A stretch of 64,000 bases of DNA, from positions 682,001 through 746,000 of the forward strand of contig CAVSBW010000001.1 in assembly GCA_963726295.1 (NCBI GenBank), written 5' to 3'. Position 1 is the stretch's first letter. Each line of letters begins with the position of its first letter. A program made the position numbers and the translations under genes. Positions 18,215-29,655 of the stretch are shown here, piece after piece. The notes under the pieces are model-generated. The model was not told the DNA's origin. It was given only the letters and a program-made list of their open reading frames with translations, and ran no database searches. Origin of the DNA: DASSQJ01 sp963726295. GTDB taxonomy: Bacteria > Actinomycetota > Actinomycetes > Actinomycetales > Dermatophilaceae.

Positions 18215-19582
18215 TCAGGAGCAGAGGGCGCCGACGACCTCGCGGAAGACCTCGGTGTGCAGGTCCACGTCCGACCTCGTGGTCTCCGGGCACATGATCG
18301 CCATGTTGTGGAACGGCGTCATGAGGATGCCGCGGTTTGCCGTCGCGAGGTGCAGGTAGGCGTCGAGGTCGTCGTCGGTGGCGGCCGCCGACTCCTCGCC
18401 GCTGCGGGGTGCCGGGCGGGTGAAGCGGTACTCGGCACGCGCCCCGAGCCGGGCGACCGACCAAGGGACGTCGAGCTCGTCGAGGGTGGCCTGCACCCCC
18501 TCGGTGAAGGCGGTCGCGAGCGTGGTCATGTGGGCGAACGCCTCCTCGGTCAGCACCTCACCGAGCGTGGCGCGCATCGCGGCCGTCGAGAGCGCGTTGC
18601 CGGCGAGGGTGCCGCCCACGCCCCCGACGTCGACGATGTCGGCCTCGCCGGCGTCGGTGTGTCGGCTGATCGCCTCGGCCACTTCAGCGGAGAGCCCGTA
18701 GGCGCCGCAGGGGATGCCGCCCCCGATCGACTTGCCGATGACGAACACATCGGGCTGCAGGCCCCACGCCCGGGTCGCACCGCCCCACCCGGCGGAGAAC
18801 GTGTGGGTCTCGTCGACCATGAGCAGTGCTCCGTACCGGGTCGCGAGCTCGCGGACCCCCTCGAGGAACCCCCGCTCGGGCAGGACGATGCCGATGTTCG
18901 TCAGGGCCGGCTCGGTGAGGACGGCTGCGACGTCGCCGTGAGCCAGCGCGCGCTCCACGGACGCGAGGTCGTTCCACGTCGCCACCCGGGTGGTCTCCCG
19001 CAGCGGCACCGGCGGCGCCACGTTGCCCGGCCGCGACACGACCTCGCCGCCGTCGTCGAGCACCGCGAAGGTCTCGTCGACCGACCCGTGGTAGCAGTAC
19101 GCGAACACGAGCACCTTGGATCGGCCGGTGGCCAGCCGGGCCAGGCGGACCGCCCAGCGGTTGGCGTCGGTGGCCGAGAGCGTGAAGCTCCACAGCGGCA
19201 GCCCGAACCGTCGGGTCAGCTCGGCGCCCACCCACTCGGCGTCCCCGGTCGGGAGCATCGTGGTGAGCCCGCCGAGCTCGGCGCCGCGCCGCTGCACTGC
19301 TGCCAGCGTCGCCGCGGGGGAGTGCCCTGCCATGGCACCGGTGTCGCCGAGGGCGAAGTCCACGTAGGTGTGTCCGTCGACGTCGCTGATCCGGTTCCCG
19401 CGGGCGTGGTCCAGGTAGAGCGGGAAGCCGCCGCTCCACATGTTCATCCACGTCATCGGCACCCGGCCGAAGAGGTGGCTCGCCTCGGCGTGGAGCTGGT
19501 GGCTCCGGGGGTTGCGCGCGGTGTACTCAGCCTGCTCGGCAGCGAGCAGCCAAGTGAGACGGGCGCGGTCGATATCAGTCAT
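18215..19582 (-). CDS. Class III aminotransferase (glutamate-1-semialdehyde aminomutase-like)
   Basis: The 455-residue PLP enzyme shows VDFALGDTGAMAGHSP near residue 72, ATDANRWAVRLAR near 135, the aspartate strand LLMVDETHTF near 240 and the PLP lysine in FVIGKSIGGGIPCGAYG near 263. It is closest in pattern to HemL-like aminotransferases. It cannot be the housekeeping HemL on this evidence, since no haem gene is nearby and the N-terminus differs. The substrate is unknown. The start is ATG 19582, six bases after TAGCCT on the same strand. It lies in the segment that separates the radical SAM gene from its usual partner. Confidence 0.88.
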   Translation of the reverse strand: MTDIDRARLTWLLAAEQAEYTARNPRSHQLHAEASHLFGRVPMTWMNMWSGGFPLYLDHARGNRISDVDGHTYVDFALGDTGAMAGHSPAATLAAVQRRGAELGGLTTMLPTGDAEWVGAELTRRFGLPLWSFTLSATDANRWAVRLARLATGRSKVLVFAYCYHGSVDETFAVLDDGGEVVSRPGNVAPPVPLRETTRVATWNDLASVERALAHGDVAAVLTEPALTNIGIVLPERGFLEGVRELATRYGALLMVDETHTFSAGWGGATRAWGLQPDVFVIGKSIGGGIPCGAYGLSAEVAEAISRHTDAGEADIVDVGGVGGTLAGNALSTAAMRATLGEVLTEEAFAHMTTLATAFTEGVQATLDELDVPWSVARLGARAEYRFTRPAPRSGEESAAATDDDLDAYLHLATANRGILMTPFHNMAIMCPETTRSDVDLHTEVFREVVGALCS

Positions 19583-19588
19583 GCGCCG

Positions 19589-19594
19589 AGGCTA
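19589..19594 (-). promoter_or_regulatory. Leaderless -10 box for the aminotransferase
   Basis: On the minus strand TAGCCT is followed by CGGCGC and ATG 19582, giving a six-base spacing and no Shine-Dalgarno. Confidence 0.6.
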
Positions 19595-19699
19595 GACCCA
19601 CTCATTCCGAGCAGGAGGAGGGGCATGTACCGACGAAATCAGTGCATTGGGCGCGGACGAGGATCGGGAGCGGATTCGGCCGACGGCCGGGTCCACTCC

Positions 19700-19705
19700 T
19701 AGGCT
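19700..19705 (+). promoter_or_regulatory. Probable -10 box for the DUF2344 gene
   Basis: TAGGCT is followed by eight bases and ATG 19714. The spacing is slightly longer than at the other leaderless starts here, so a very short leader is also possible. Confidence 0.5.
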
Positions 19706-19713
19706 GGTTCGTC

Positions 19714-20508
19714 ATGGCCCGCCAGCGAACTCCCGAGGGACCGCCACCGCCTCCCGCGGTGCAGCGGCTGCGCCTGCGGTACGCCAAGCGCGGTCGGCTC
19801 CGGTTCTCCTCGACCCGCGACTTCTCCCGGGCCCTGGAGCGGGCGCTGCGCCGCGCGGGGGTGCCGATGGCGTTCTCGGCCGGCTTCCATCCGCACCCGC
19901 TCATCTCGTACGCCAACGCCGCGCCCACCGGGGTCGCGAGCGAGGCCGAGTACTTCGAGGTCCGGGTCACCGAGCGGGTCGACCCGGGCGCGCTGCGGGC
20001 GGCCCTCGACGAGGCGCTCCCCGACGGTCTCGACGTGCTCGAGGTCGTGGAGGCGGGTCCGGGGGCGCTCGCGGACCGCCTCGAGGCCAGCGAGTGGCGA
20101 CTCGTGCTGTGCGGAGTCGGCCGTGAGGAGGTCGAGGAGGCGGTGGCCGCCTACCTCGCGACCGAGCGCGCCGAGGCCACGAGGACCTTCAAGACCGGTC
20201 CGAAGACGTTCGACACGCGCGAGCCGGTGCGGATGATGGCGGTCACGGGGGTTGACGACCGGGGGTGTGCGATACTGCGGATGGTCGTTCGGCACACCAC
20301 ACCGTCCGTACGACCCGACGACATCCTGACCGCACTGCGCGCCGTCACAGGTCTCGCGCCGCCGGTCCCCCCTCGGGTGACCAGATTGGCGCAAGGCCCA
20401 CTGCTCGACGCAGCTGACGGGGTGGCCGACCCATTGGCCGCCGACAAGGATGCCGCCGGCTCCGTCCCGGTGACGCGCGAGGCGCGCGAGCCGGTTCGGG
20501 GCAGCTGA
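19714..20508 (+). CDS. TIGR03936 family radical SAM-associated protein (DUF2344)
   Basis: The 264-residue protein opens with a Pro-rich stretch, then the family signature LRLRYAKRGRLRFSSTRDFSRALERALRR and MAFSAGFHPHPLISYANA. DUF2344 proteins almost always accompany TIGR03960 radical SAM proteins, either as the next gene or as a C-terminal fusion. Here the pair is separated by more than 3 kb. They are thought to form one functional unit of unknown chemistry. The start ATG 19714 is preferred over upstream in-frame codons because conserved sequence begins soon after and a -10-like TAGGCT lies at 19700. RNase E/G follows. Confidence 0.93.
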   Translation: MARQRTPEGPPPPPAVQRLRLRYAKRGRLRFSSTRDFSRALERALRRAGVPMAFSAGFHPHPLISYANAAPTGVASEAEYFEVRVTERVDPGALRAALDEALPDGLDVLEVVEAGPGALADRLEASEWRLVLCGVGREEVEEAVAAYLATERAEATRTFKTGPKTFDTREPVRMMAVTGVDDRGCAILRMVVRHTTPSVRPDDILTALRAVTGLAPPVPPRVTRLAQGPLLDAADGVADPLAADKDAAGSVPVTREAREPVRGS

Positions 20509-20626
20509 CGACTTCCGCGTCGGGTGCGCCCGGCGCGAGTGACCGCACATCACGCGGTCGGCGCGGGGCCGCCCCCAAGGGCGCGCCCGGTGTGGCGGCC
20601 GGCCCGTGGTGAGGAAAGGGGCCGTC

Positions 20627-23635
<3,009 letters not shown>

Positions 23636-23651
23636 CCGCTCCCGCGCTGAT

Positions 23652-23681
23652 TTGGAGCGCCGAACCGCCGCTCGGTAGACT
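23652..23681 (+). promoter_or_regulatory. Sigma-A-like promoter before rplU
   Basis: TTGGAG (23652-23657) and TAGACT (23676-23681) are separated by 18 bases. The predicted start leaves a leader of about 95 bases before rplU, enough for a ribosomal-protein leader, though I cannot identify its fold. The same TAGACTGGTGGG string occurs at 1191 upstream of ylxR. Confidence 0.65.
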
Positions 23682-23782
23682 GGTGGGTCGGTGCGCCCAC
23701 CGCGATGGTGTCCCGTGTCGTCCACGGGGTCGCTACCGTCCGGTCACGAGCGAGCGCACCCGAACAGGAAGTGAGTACGAAC

Positions 23783-24091
23783 GTGTACGCGATTGTGCGC
23801 GCAGGTGGTCGCCAGGAGAAGGTCTCCGTCGGTGACACCCTGCTCATCGACAAGCAGTCCGCCGACCCCGGCGACACCATCCAGCTGCAGCCGCTCCTCG
23901 TCGTCGACGGCGGCACGGTCACGAGCGACGCGAGCAAGCTCGCCAAGGTCACCGTCACCGCTGAGGTCGTGAAGGCCGCCAAGGGTCCGAAGATCACGAT
24001 CCTCAAGTACAAGAACAAGACCGGCTACCGGAAGCGCCAGGGCCACCGCCAGCCGCTCACCCAGGTCAAGATCACCGCGATCGACGCCTGA
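23783..24091 (+). CDS. rplU: 50S ribosomal protein L21
   Basis: L21 binds 23S rRNA in the large subunit. The product (102 residues from GTG 23783) reads VYAIVRAGGRQEKVSVGDTL, then ILKYKNKTGYRKRQGHRQPL and VKITAI at the end, an unmistakable match. GTG 23771 is also in frame and would add VSTN, but it lies only one base after AGGAA. GTG 23783 has 13 bases of spacing and matches the family N-terminus, so I prefer it. It is co-transcribed with rpmA 36 bases downstream. Confidence 0.97.
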   Translation: MYAIVRAGGRQEKVSVGDTLLIDKQSADPGDTIQLQPLLVVDGGTVTSDASKLAKVTVTAEVVKAAKGPKITILKYKNKTGYRKRQGHRQPLTQVKITAIDA

Positions 24092-24127
24092 GCCCACGCT
24101 CGGACCTCACGAACAGGACTTACTGAC

Positions 24128-24394
24128 ATGGCACACAAGAAGGGTGCGTCCTCGACCCGTAACGGTCGCGACAGCAACGCCCAGTACCTCGGCGTCAAGC
24201 GCTACGGCGGCCAGGTCGTCAAGGCCGGCGAGATCATCGTCCGCCAGCGCGGCACGCACTTCCACCCGGGCGACGGCGTCGGCCGTGGCGGCGACGACAC
24301 GCTGTTCGCGCTCGTCGCGGGTGCGGTGGAGTTCGGAAGCAAGCGCGGCCGCAAGGTCGTCAACGTCGTCCCGGCGGCCACCGCCGCCGAGTGA
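24128..24394 (+). CDS. rpmA: 50S ribosomal protein L27
   Basis: L27 reaches the peptidyl-transferase centre with its N-terminus. The 88-residue product begins MAHKKGASSTRNGRDSNAQY and contains LGVKRYGGQVVKAGEIIVRQ and GTHFHPGDGVGRGGDDTLFA, typical throughout. The N-terminus starts directly with AHKKG and lacks the cleavable extension found in many Firmicutes. A strong hairpin follows 38 bases after the stop. Confidence 0.98.
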   Translation: MAHKKGASSTRNGRDSNAQYLGVKRYGGQVVKAGEIIVRQRGTHFHPGDGVGRGGDDTLFALVAGAVEFGSKRGRKVVNVVPAATAAE

Positions 24395-24432
24395 CGTCGC
24401 GGCCGGCTCCGCACCGGCCACCACGAACCACC

Positions 24433-24464
24433 CGAGGGGCGGGCCGCGAACGGCCCGCCCCTCG
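24433..24464 (+). terminator. 14-bp GC-rich hairpin between rpmA and obgE
   Basis: CGAGGGGCGGGCCG (24433-24446) pairs perfectly with CGGCCCGCCCCTCG (24451-24464) around the loop CGAA. No T-run follows. It probably lowers read-through from the abundant ribosomal-protein mRNA into obgE or stabilises the rpmA 3' end. Confidence 0.75.
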
Positions 24465-24503
24465 TGGCATCACCCCACTCCACCCACCCACAGGAGCCCC
24501 CCG

Positions 24504-26036
24504 ATGACGACCTTCGTCGACCGCGTCGTGCTGCACGTCGCCGCCGGCGACGGTGGCAACGGTGTGGCCTCGGTGCGCCGCGAGAAGTTCAAGCCGCTCG
24601 GCGGCCCGGACGGCGGCAACGGCGGCCGCGGCGGTTCGGTGGTGCTCGAGGTCGACCCGCAGTCGACGACCCTCCTCGACTACCACCACCGACCCCACCG
24701 CCGCGCCGACAAGGGGCAGCCCGGTGCCGGTGACGAGCGCAACGGCGCCGACGGCTCCGACCTCGTGCTCCAGGTGCCCGAGGGGACTGTGGTCAAGGAG
24801 CCCGACGGCACCGTGCTCGCCGACCTCGTGGGCGCCGGGGCCTCCTACGTCGTCGCACGCGGGGGTCGCGGGGGCCTGGGAAACAAGGCGCTGTCCAGCC
24901 CCCGCCGCAAGGCTCCGGGGTTCGCCCTGCTCGGCGAGCCCGGGGAGGCTCGTGACGTCGTCCTCGAGCTGAAGTCCCTCGCCGACGTGGCCCTCATCGG
25001 GTTCCCCAGTGCCGGCAAGTCCTCGCTGGTCTCGGTGCTCTCGGCGGCCCGGCCGAAGATCGCCGACTACCCCTTCACCACCCTGATCCCGAACCTCGGT
25101 GTCGTGACGGCGGGTACCGAGCGGTTCACCGTCGCCGACGTCCCGGGGCTGATCCCGGGCGCCAGCCAGGGCAAGGGGCTCGGCCTGGAGTTCCTGCGAC
25201 ACGTCGAGCGCTGCTCGGTGCTCGTCCACGTCGTCGACTGCGCCACCCTCGAGCCCGGCCGCGACCCGATGACCGACCTCGAGGTCATCGAGGCCGAGCT
25301 CGCCGCCTACGTCATCGACGACAGCCTCGGCGGCCGCCCGCTCTCCGAGCGCACCCGGGTCGTCGTGCTCAACAAGGCCGACGTGCCGGAGGCGCGCGAG
25401 CTGGCCGAGATGGTCACGCCGATGCTCGAGGAGCGTGGTCTGGAGGTGCACACCGTCTCCGCCGTCGCCCACCTCGGGCTCAAGGAGCTCACCTTCGCCC
25501 TGGCGCGGCACGTCGCCGCGGCCCGGGCCGAGCTCGAGGCGTCCGTGGTCGATCGGCCCCGCACCGTCCTGCGGCCGAGGGCGGTCGACGACAGCGGCTT
25601 CCACGTGCGTCGCGAGAACACGCCGGAGGGTGAGGTCTTCCGCGTCGTCGGCGAGCGTCCCACTCGCTGGGTGCGGCAGACCGACTTCGCCAACGACGAG
25701 GCGGTGGGGTACCTCGCCGACCGGCTCAGCCGCCTCGGGGTGGAGGAGGCCCTGCTCGCCGCCGGGGCCGTCTCCGGCTCCACCGTGCTCATCGGTCCCG
25801 AGGACGACGCCGTCGTGTTCGACTGGCAGCCGACGATGTCCTCCGGTGCCGAGCTGCTCGGGGGCCCCCGCGGCACCGACGTGCGGCTGGACGACGGCGG
25901 GCGCAAGTCGCGCGCCGCGCGCCGCGAGGAGTTCCACGCCCGCAAGGACGCGCAGACCGCCGCCCGGGACGAGCTCGCGGCCGAGCGCCGCGCCGGTCAC
26001 TGGGCCTCGAGCGACGACGAGGACGCCGAGGGATGA
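24504..26036 (+). CDS. obgE: Obg/CgtA family GTPase
   Basis: ObgE is a ribosome-associated GTPase acting in 50S assembly and stress control. The 510-residue product has the Gly-rich Obg fold (about 1-160, with GGDGGNGVASVRREKF-type repeats), then the G domain (GFPSAGKSSL near 166, DVPGLIPGAS and NKADVPEA) and a C-terminal OCT domain (about 350-430, FRVVGERPTRWVRQTDFAN). A basic/acidic tail ends it. The start ATG 24504 follows CAGGAG. Its stop overlaps the proB start (ATGA). Confidence 0.97.
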   Translation: MTTFVDRVVLHVAAGDGGNGVASVRREKFKPLGGPDGGNGGRGGSVVLEVDPQSTTLLDYHHRPHRRADKGQPGAGDERNGADGSDLVLQVPEGTVVKEPDGTVLADLVGAGASYVVARGGRGGLGNKALSSPRRKAPGFALLGEPGEARDVVLELKSLADVALIGFPSAGKSSLVSVLSAARPKIADYPFTTLIPNLGVVTAGTERFTVADVPGLIPGASQGKGLGLEFLRHVERCSVLVHVVDCATLEPGRDPMTDLEVIEAELAAYVIDDSLGGRPLSERTRVVVLNKADVPEARELAEMVTPMLEERGLEVHTVSAVAHLGLKELTFALARHVAAARAELEASVVDRPRTVLRPRAVDDSGFHVRRENTPEGEVFRVVGERPTRWVRQTDFANDEAVGYLADRLSRLGVEEALLAAGAVSGSTVLIGPEDDAVVFDWQPTMSSGAELLGGPRGTDVRLDDGGRKSRAARREEFHARKDAQTAARDELAAERRAGHWASSDDEDAEG

Positions 26037-27163
26037 CCGAGGCCGCCGCCCGGTTCCGCCGCACCATGGGGGAGGCGCAGCGCCTCGTCGTCAAGGTGGG
26101 CTCCTCGTCGCTCACCAGCCGCGACAGCGGCCGGCTCGACCTCGGCCCCCTCGACCGGCTGGTCGACGTCCTCGCGGCGCGCCGCGCCGCCGGGCGGCAG
26201 GTGGTGCTCGTCTCCTCCGGGGCGATCGCGGCCGGCCTGGGCCCGCTCGGGCTGGACCGACGCCCCACCGACCTGGCCACCCAGCAGGCAGCGGCCTCCG
26301 TGGGGCAGGGGGCCCTCGTGGCGGCGTACCAGGCCGCGTTCTCGCGGCACGGACTCACCGTGGGGCAGGTGCTGCTCACCGCGGACGACACCACCCGCCG
26401 CAGCCACTACACGAACGCCCGGCGCACCCTGGAGCGGCTCCTCGAGCTCGGCGTCGTGCCCATCGTCAACGAGAACGACACGGTCGCCACCCAGGAGATC
26501 CGCTTCGGCGACAACGACCGTCTCGCGGCCCTCGTCACCGACCTGGTCGGGGCCGGCGGGCTCGTACTCCTCACGGACGTCGACGCCCTCCACGACGGGC
26601 CGCCGTCGCAGCCGGGTGCCCGGCGGGTGCCGTTCGTCGCGACGACCGCCGACCTCGACGGCGTCTCGATCGGGGGGACCGGCTCCTCGGTCGGCAGCGG
26701 CGGCATGGTCACCAAGGTGGAGGCCGCCGGCATCGCCGGTGCCTCCGGCGCCCCGACCCTCCTCACCCGCCTCGCCGACGTCGAGCAGGCCCTGGCCGGT
26801 GCCGACCTCGGCACGGTGTTCGCCCCGGCCGCCGCGACCCGGGCCTCCCGCAAGCGCTGGCTGGCGCACGCCACGACGGCCCGCGGCCGGCTGCACCTCG
26901 ACGAGGGAGCCGTCGTGGCCGTCGTCGAACGCCGCAAGTCGCTGCTCCCCGCGGGCATCGTCGAGGTCACCGGGTCGTTCGCGCCCGGGGACCCGGTGGA
27001 CGTCTGTGCTCCCGACGGGCGGGTCGTCGCGCGCGGCCTGGTCACCTACGCCGCTGCCGAGCTGCCGCGTCTGCTCGGTCGGTCGACCCGCGACCTGGCC
27101 CGCGAGCTCGGGCCTGCGTACGAGCGCGAGGTCATCCACCGCGACGACCTCGTGGTCCTGTGA
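26033..27163 (+). CDS. proB: Glutamate 5-kinase
   Basis: ProB phosphorylates glutamate in the first step of proline synthesis. The 376-residue product has the amino-acid-kinase fold (LVVKVGSSSLTS near 18, VLVSSGAIAAGL, VPIVNENDTVAT, FGDNDRLAALV and GTGSSVGSGGMVTK) plus a C-terminal PUA domain (about 285-365). It starts ATG 26033 inside the obgE stop. Its partner proA is 3.4 kb away rather than adjacent. The next gene, an amidohydrolase, overlaps its stop by GTGA. Confidence 0.97.
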   Translation: MTEAAARFRRTMGEAQRLVVKVGSSSLTSRDSGRLDLGPLDRLVDVLAARRAAGRQVVLVSSGAIAAGLGPLGLDRRPTDLATQQAAASVGQGALVAAYQAAFSRHGLTVGQVLLTADDTTRRSHYTNARRTLERLLELGVVPIVNENDTVATQEIRFGDNDRLAALVTDLVGAGGLVLLTDVDALHDGPPSQPGARRVPFVATTADLDGVSIGGTGSSVGSGGMVTKVEAAGIAGASGAPTLLTRLADVEQALAGADLGTVFAPAAATRASRKRWLAHATTARGRLHLDEGAVVAVVERRKSLLPAGIVEVTGSFAPGDPVDVCAPDGRVVARGLVTYAAAELPRLLGRSTRDLARELGPAYEREVIHRDDLVVL

Positions 27164-28101
27164 CGCCGGTTCTCCCGGAGGGGCCCCTGGCCGATGCCGA
27201 CGTACCCGGCTGGTGGCGGTCGCTCGGCATCCCGGGGCTCTACGACGTGCACGTGCACTTCCTGCCCCCCAACATCCAGCGCGCCGTCTGGGCCGCGTTC
27301 GACGAGGCCGGGCCGAAGGTCGGCCGGCCGTGGCCGATCCGCTACCGCGGGTCGCACGAGGAGCGGGTCGAGCAGCTGCGCGCCCTCGGCGTCCGCCGCT
27401 TCGGGACGATGCCGTACGCCCACAGGCCGGGCGCGGCCGCCTACCTCAACGCCTGGGCGCGCGAGTTCGCCGAAGCGGTGCCCGAGGCGCTGTGGTGCGC
27501 CACGCTCTACCCGGAGCCGGAGGTCGGGCGGTACGTCCCCGACCTGGTCGAGGCCGGCGTCCAGGCGTGGAAGGTGCACGTGCAGGTGGGCGAGTTCCAC
27601 CTCGACGACCCCGTGCTCGACCCCGCGTGGGGGACGCTGGCCGACGCCGGCACCCCGGTGGTCGTGCACGCCGGGTCGGGGCCGGTGGCGAACGCCCACA
27701 CCGGCCCGGACCCCCTGCGCCGGGTGCTGGAGCGGCACCCCCGGCTCACGGCGGTCGTCGCCCACCTCGGGGCGCCGGAGTACGCCGAGTTCCTCGCGCT
27801 CGCCGAGCGGTTCGAGCGCACGCACCTCGACACGACGATGGTGTTCACCGACTTCTTCTCGGACATCGACGAGGCGGGGCCGTACCCCGACCCCCTGCTG
27901 CCCCGGCTCGCCGACCTCGGGCCGAAGGTGCTGCTCGGCAGCGACTTCCCGACGATCCCGTACCCCTACGCGCACCAGCTCGAGGCGCTGACCCGGCTGC
28001 GCGAGCGCGAGCCACGGCTCGACGACGCGTGGCTCCGGGAGGTCTGCTGGCTCACACCACGCCGGCTGGTCGAGCCGGCCGCGGTGGACGACGCGCTCTA
28101 G
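27160..28101 (+). CDS. Amidohydrolase family protein (amidohydrolase 2 type)
   Basis: This 313-residue TIM-barrel metallohydrolase begins with GLYDVHVHFLPP (DxHxH metal ligands). It continues with VHVQVGEFHLDDP, a His after strand 5 (VVVHAGSGP), VVAHLGAPEY and the metal-binding Asp in LLGSDFPTIPYPY. Decarboxylases and lactonases of the amidohydrolase 2 group share this pattern; the substrate is unknown. The start is GTG 27160, overlapping the proB stop, so it is coupled to proline synthesis genes. Whether that is functional or accidental cannot be told. Confidence 0.85.
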   Translation: MTPVLPEGPLADADVPGWWRSLGIPGLYDVHVHFLPPNIQRAVWAAFDEAGPKVGRPWPIRYRGSHEERVEQLRALGVRRFGTMPYAHRPGAAAYLNAWAREFAEAVPEALWCATLYPEPEVGRYVPDLVEAGVQAWKVHVQVGEFHLDDPVLDPAWGTLADAGTPVVVHAGSGPVANAHTGPDPLRRVLERHPRLTAVVAHLGAPEYAEFLALAERFERTHLDTTMVFTDFFSDIDEAGPYPDPLLPRLADLGPKVLLGSDFPTIPYPYAHQLEALTRLREREPRLDDAWLREVCWLTPRRLVEPAAVDDAL

Positions 28102-28420
28102 AGCGGGGACCCCCGGTGGCAGGGATCATGGTCACGGTGGCGTCGACGCGGTAACGGGGCGCGCACGCGGGGCTGGTCGACTGCCCGGCGCCACGTACCC
28201 CGACCACACGGGGGTGCGCACCGAGTCGTCGCAGCGGCCGTGGCGACGCCGACCCTGAGTAGCATGACCGTGTGGGCGAGGGCGGTGTCGGCGGACGCGG
28301 CCGCCGGCTGCCCGCCTACGACTGCTGTGACGACGAGGACCACTCGCGCTGACGGTGCCCGCCCGGTGTCGGGCGTCCCCTCCCTCGTCCCCACACAGCC
28401 GTCCCCGGAAGTGACCCGTC
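28102..28420. other. Intergenic region without a recognisable gene
   Basis: About 320 bases between the amidohydrolase and the EamA gene. Short open frames exist on both strands but show no family pattern and no Shine-Dalgarno. TAGCAT at 28260 could be a promoter element. I see no RNA gene or long repeat. Confidence 0.5.
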
Positions 28421-29458
28421 ATGCCGACCGGCGCCTCGTCCCGTCATGTCCTCCTCGTGGTCGCCGCCACCGCCTGCTGGGGCGGTGGCACCGTCCTCAG
28501 CAAGCTGGCGCTCGACCGTGGGATCGCACCCCTGACCCTGCTCGCCATCGAGCTGGGTGCCAGCTGCCTGCTGCTCGGCGTGAGCGCGGTGGTACGTCGG
28601 TCACGCCCTCGGCCGTCACAGACCCTTGCCCGGCTCGCGCTGCTGGGCGTCCTCAACCCGGGCATCGCCTACGCCCTCGGGCTGCTCGGCCTCGCGAGCA
28701 TCACCGCCAGCACGTCGGTGCTCCTCTGGGCCACCGAGCCGGTGTTCATCATGGTGCTGGCCGTCCTCGTCCTGAGGGAACGGGTCGCGGCCGCCACCAT
28801 GACCGCCGTCGCCATCGCCCTGGTCGGCGTGCTGCTCGTCATCCACCGGCCGGGCGCCGGAGGAGATGCGACCGGCATCGTCCTCACACTGGCGGCGGTG
28901 TCGGCGTGTGCGTTCTACACGGTGCTCACCCGTCGGCTGGTCCTCGACGACTCCTCCCTCGACGTGGTCCTCGTCCAGCAGGCTGCCGCGTTGTGCTTCG
29001 CGCTGGTCCTGACCACGACGGGCCGTGTCCTCGGCATCACGGCCCCCGGCGCGCCCCCGGACCTCGCCGCGTGGGGGCTCGCCGCCGCATCCGGCACGGT
29101 CTACTACGGGCTGGCCTTCTGGTTCTACGTCGGCGGACTCCGGGGCGTCCCCGCCTCGACCGCCGGGGCCCTCTACCCGCTCATCCCGGTGTTCGGGCTC
29201 GCCGCCGCCCACCTCGCCGGGGACCGCCTGACCGGGTGGCAGTGGGTGGGCGCGGGGATCGTCGTCGTCGCCGTCGGTGCGGCCGCGGCGCAGCACCTCG
29301 TGGGGCACCGCGCCAGCCCGCGGCCCGCACCTCACGGAAGCTGTCGGCCTCCAGCACCCCGAGGACGTCGCCGATGTCGTCGAAGTCGGCCTCGAGCACG
29401 CGCCCGTACTCGCCGCCCTTCGCGCCGGGCCCCATCAGGGCGTCGACGTTGGTCGTGA
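28421..29458 (+). CDS. EamA/DMT family transporter with unusual C-terminal extension
   Basis: This is a drug/metabolite-exporter superfamily protein with ten predicted helices in two EamA repeats (about 8-145 and 155-292). Typical segments are TACWGGGTVLSKLALDRG, LASITASTSVLLWATEPVF and ASTAGALYPLIPVFGLAAAHL. The transported substrate is unknown. Homology should end near residue 297 (position 29310). The last 48 codons are Arg/Pro-rich and read antisense to the convergent Dabb-like gene, so the natural stop seems lost. The start is ATG 28421 with weak upstream GGAAG. Confidence 0.85.
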   Translation: MPTGASSRHVLLVVAATACWGGGTVLSKLALDRGIAPLTLLAIELGASCLLLGVSAVVRRSRPRPSQTLARLALLGVLNPGIAYALGLLGLASITASTSVLLWATEPVFIMVLAVLVLRERVAAATMTAVAIALVGVLLVIHRPGAGGDATGIVLTLAAVSACAFYTVLTRRLVLDDSSLDVVLVQQAAALCFALVLTTTGRVLGITAPGAPPDLAAWGLAAASGTVYYGLAFWFYVGGLRGVPASTAGALYPLIPVFGLAAAHLAGDRLTGWQWVGAGIVVVAVGAAAAQHLVGHRASPRPAPHGSCRPPAPRGRRRCRRSRPRARARTRRPSRRAPSGRRRWS

Positions 29459-29567
29459 TCCCGCGAGGGCTGGGGCGCTCCTTGAAGGCCGCCGCCGTCC
29501 GCTCGACGACCTCGTCGACCTGCCCGGGGTCCGCCGAGGCCGGGAACATGACGAGGGTGCGGAACAT
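29181..29567 (-). CDS. Small Dabb/EthD-like protein with antisense C-terminal extension
   Basis: The first 80 residues (MFRTLVMFPASADPGQVDEV through EADSFREV) have the pattern of a dimeric alpha/beta-barrel (ferredoxin-like) protein, as in Dabb, EthD or antibiotic-monooxygenase families. The function is unknown. From about residue 82 the frame enters the antisense of the EamA gene and becomes Arg/Pro/Gly-rich until a TGA at 29183-29181, so the true C-terminus is uncertain. The start ATG 29567 sits six bases after TACGGT and has no Shine-Dalgarno. Confidence 0.65.
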   Translation of the reverse strand: MFRTLVMFPASADPGQVDEVVERTAAAFKERPSPRGITTNVDALMGPGAKGGEYGRVLEADFDDIGDVLGVLEADSFREVRAAGWRGAPRGAAPRPHRRRRRRSPRPPTATRSGGPRRGGRRRARTPG

Positions 29568-29573
29568 GGGCCG

Positions 29574-29579
29574 ACCGTA
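29574..29579 (-). promoter_or_regulatory. Leaderless -10 box for the Dabb-like gene
   Basis: Minus-strand TACGGT, then CGGCCC, then ATG 29567. Confidence 0.55.
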
Positions 29580-29655
29580 GCGGCCACGTGGGCGAGCGAC
29601 ATGACCCCTTCGGGCCATCGTGACCCCCGCGGACGGACCGGGCACCCGCCGTGCG

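Noticed and set aside
28240..28420. Small ORF MTVWARAVSADAAAG upstream of the EamA gene
   Set aside because: No Shine-Dalgarno, no conserved pattern, and it runs into the EamA gene in another frame as a shadow.
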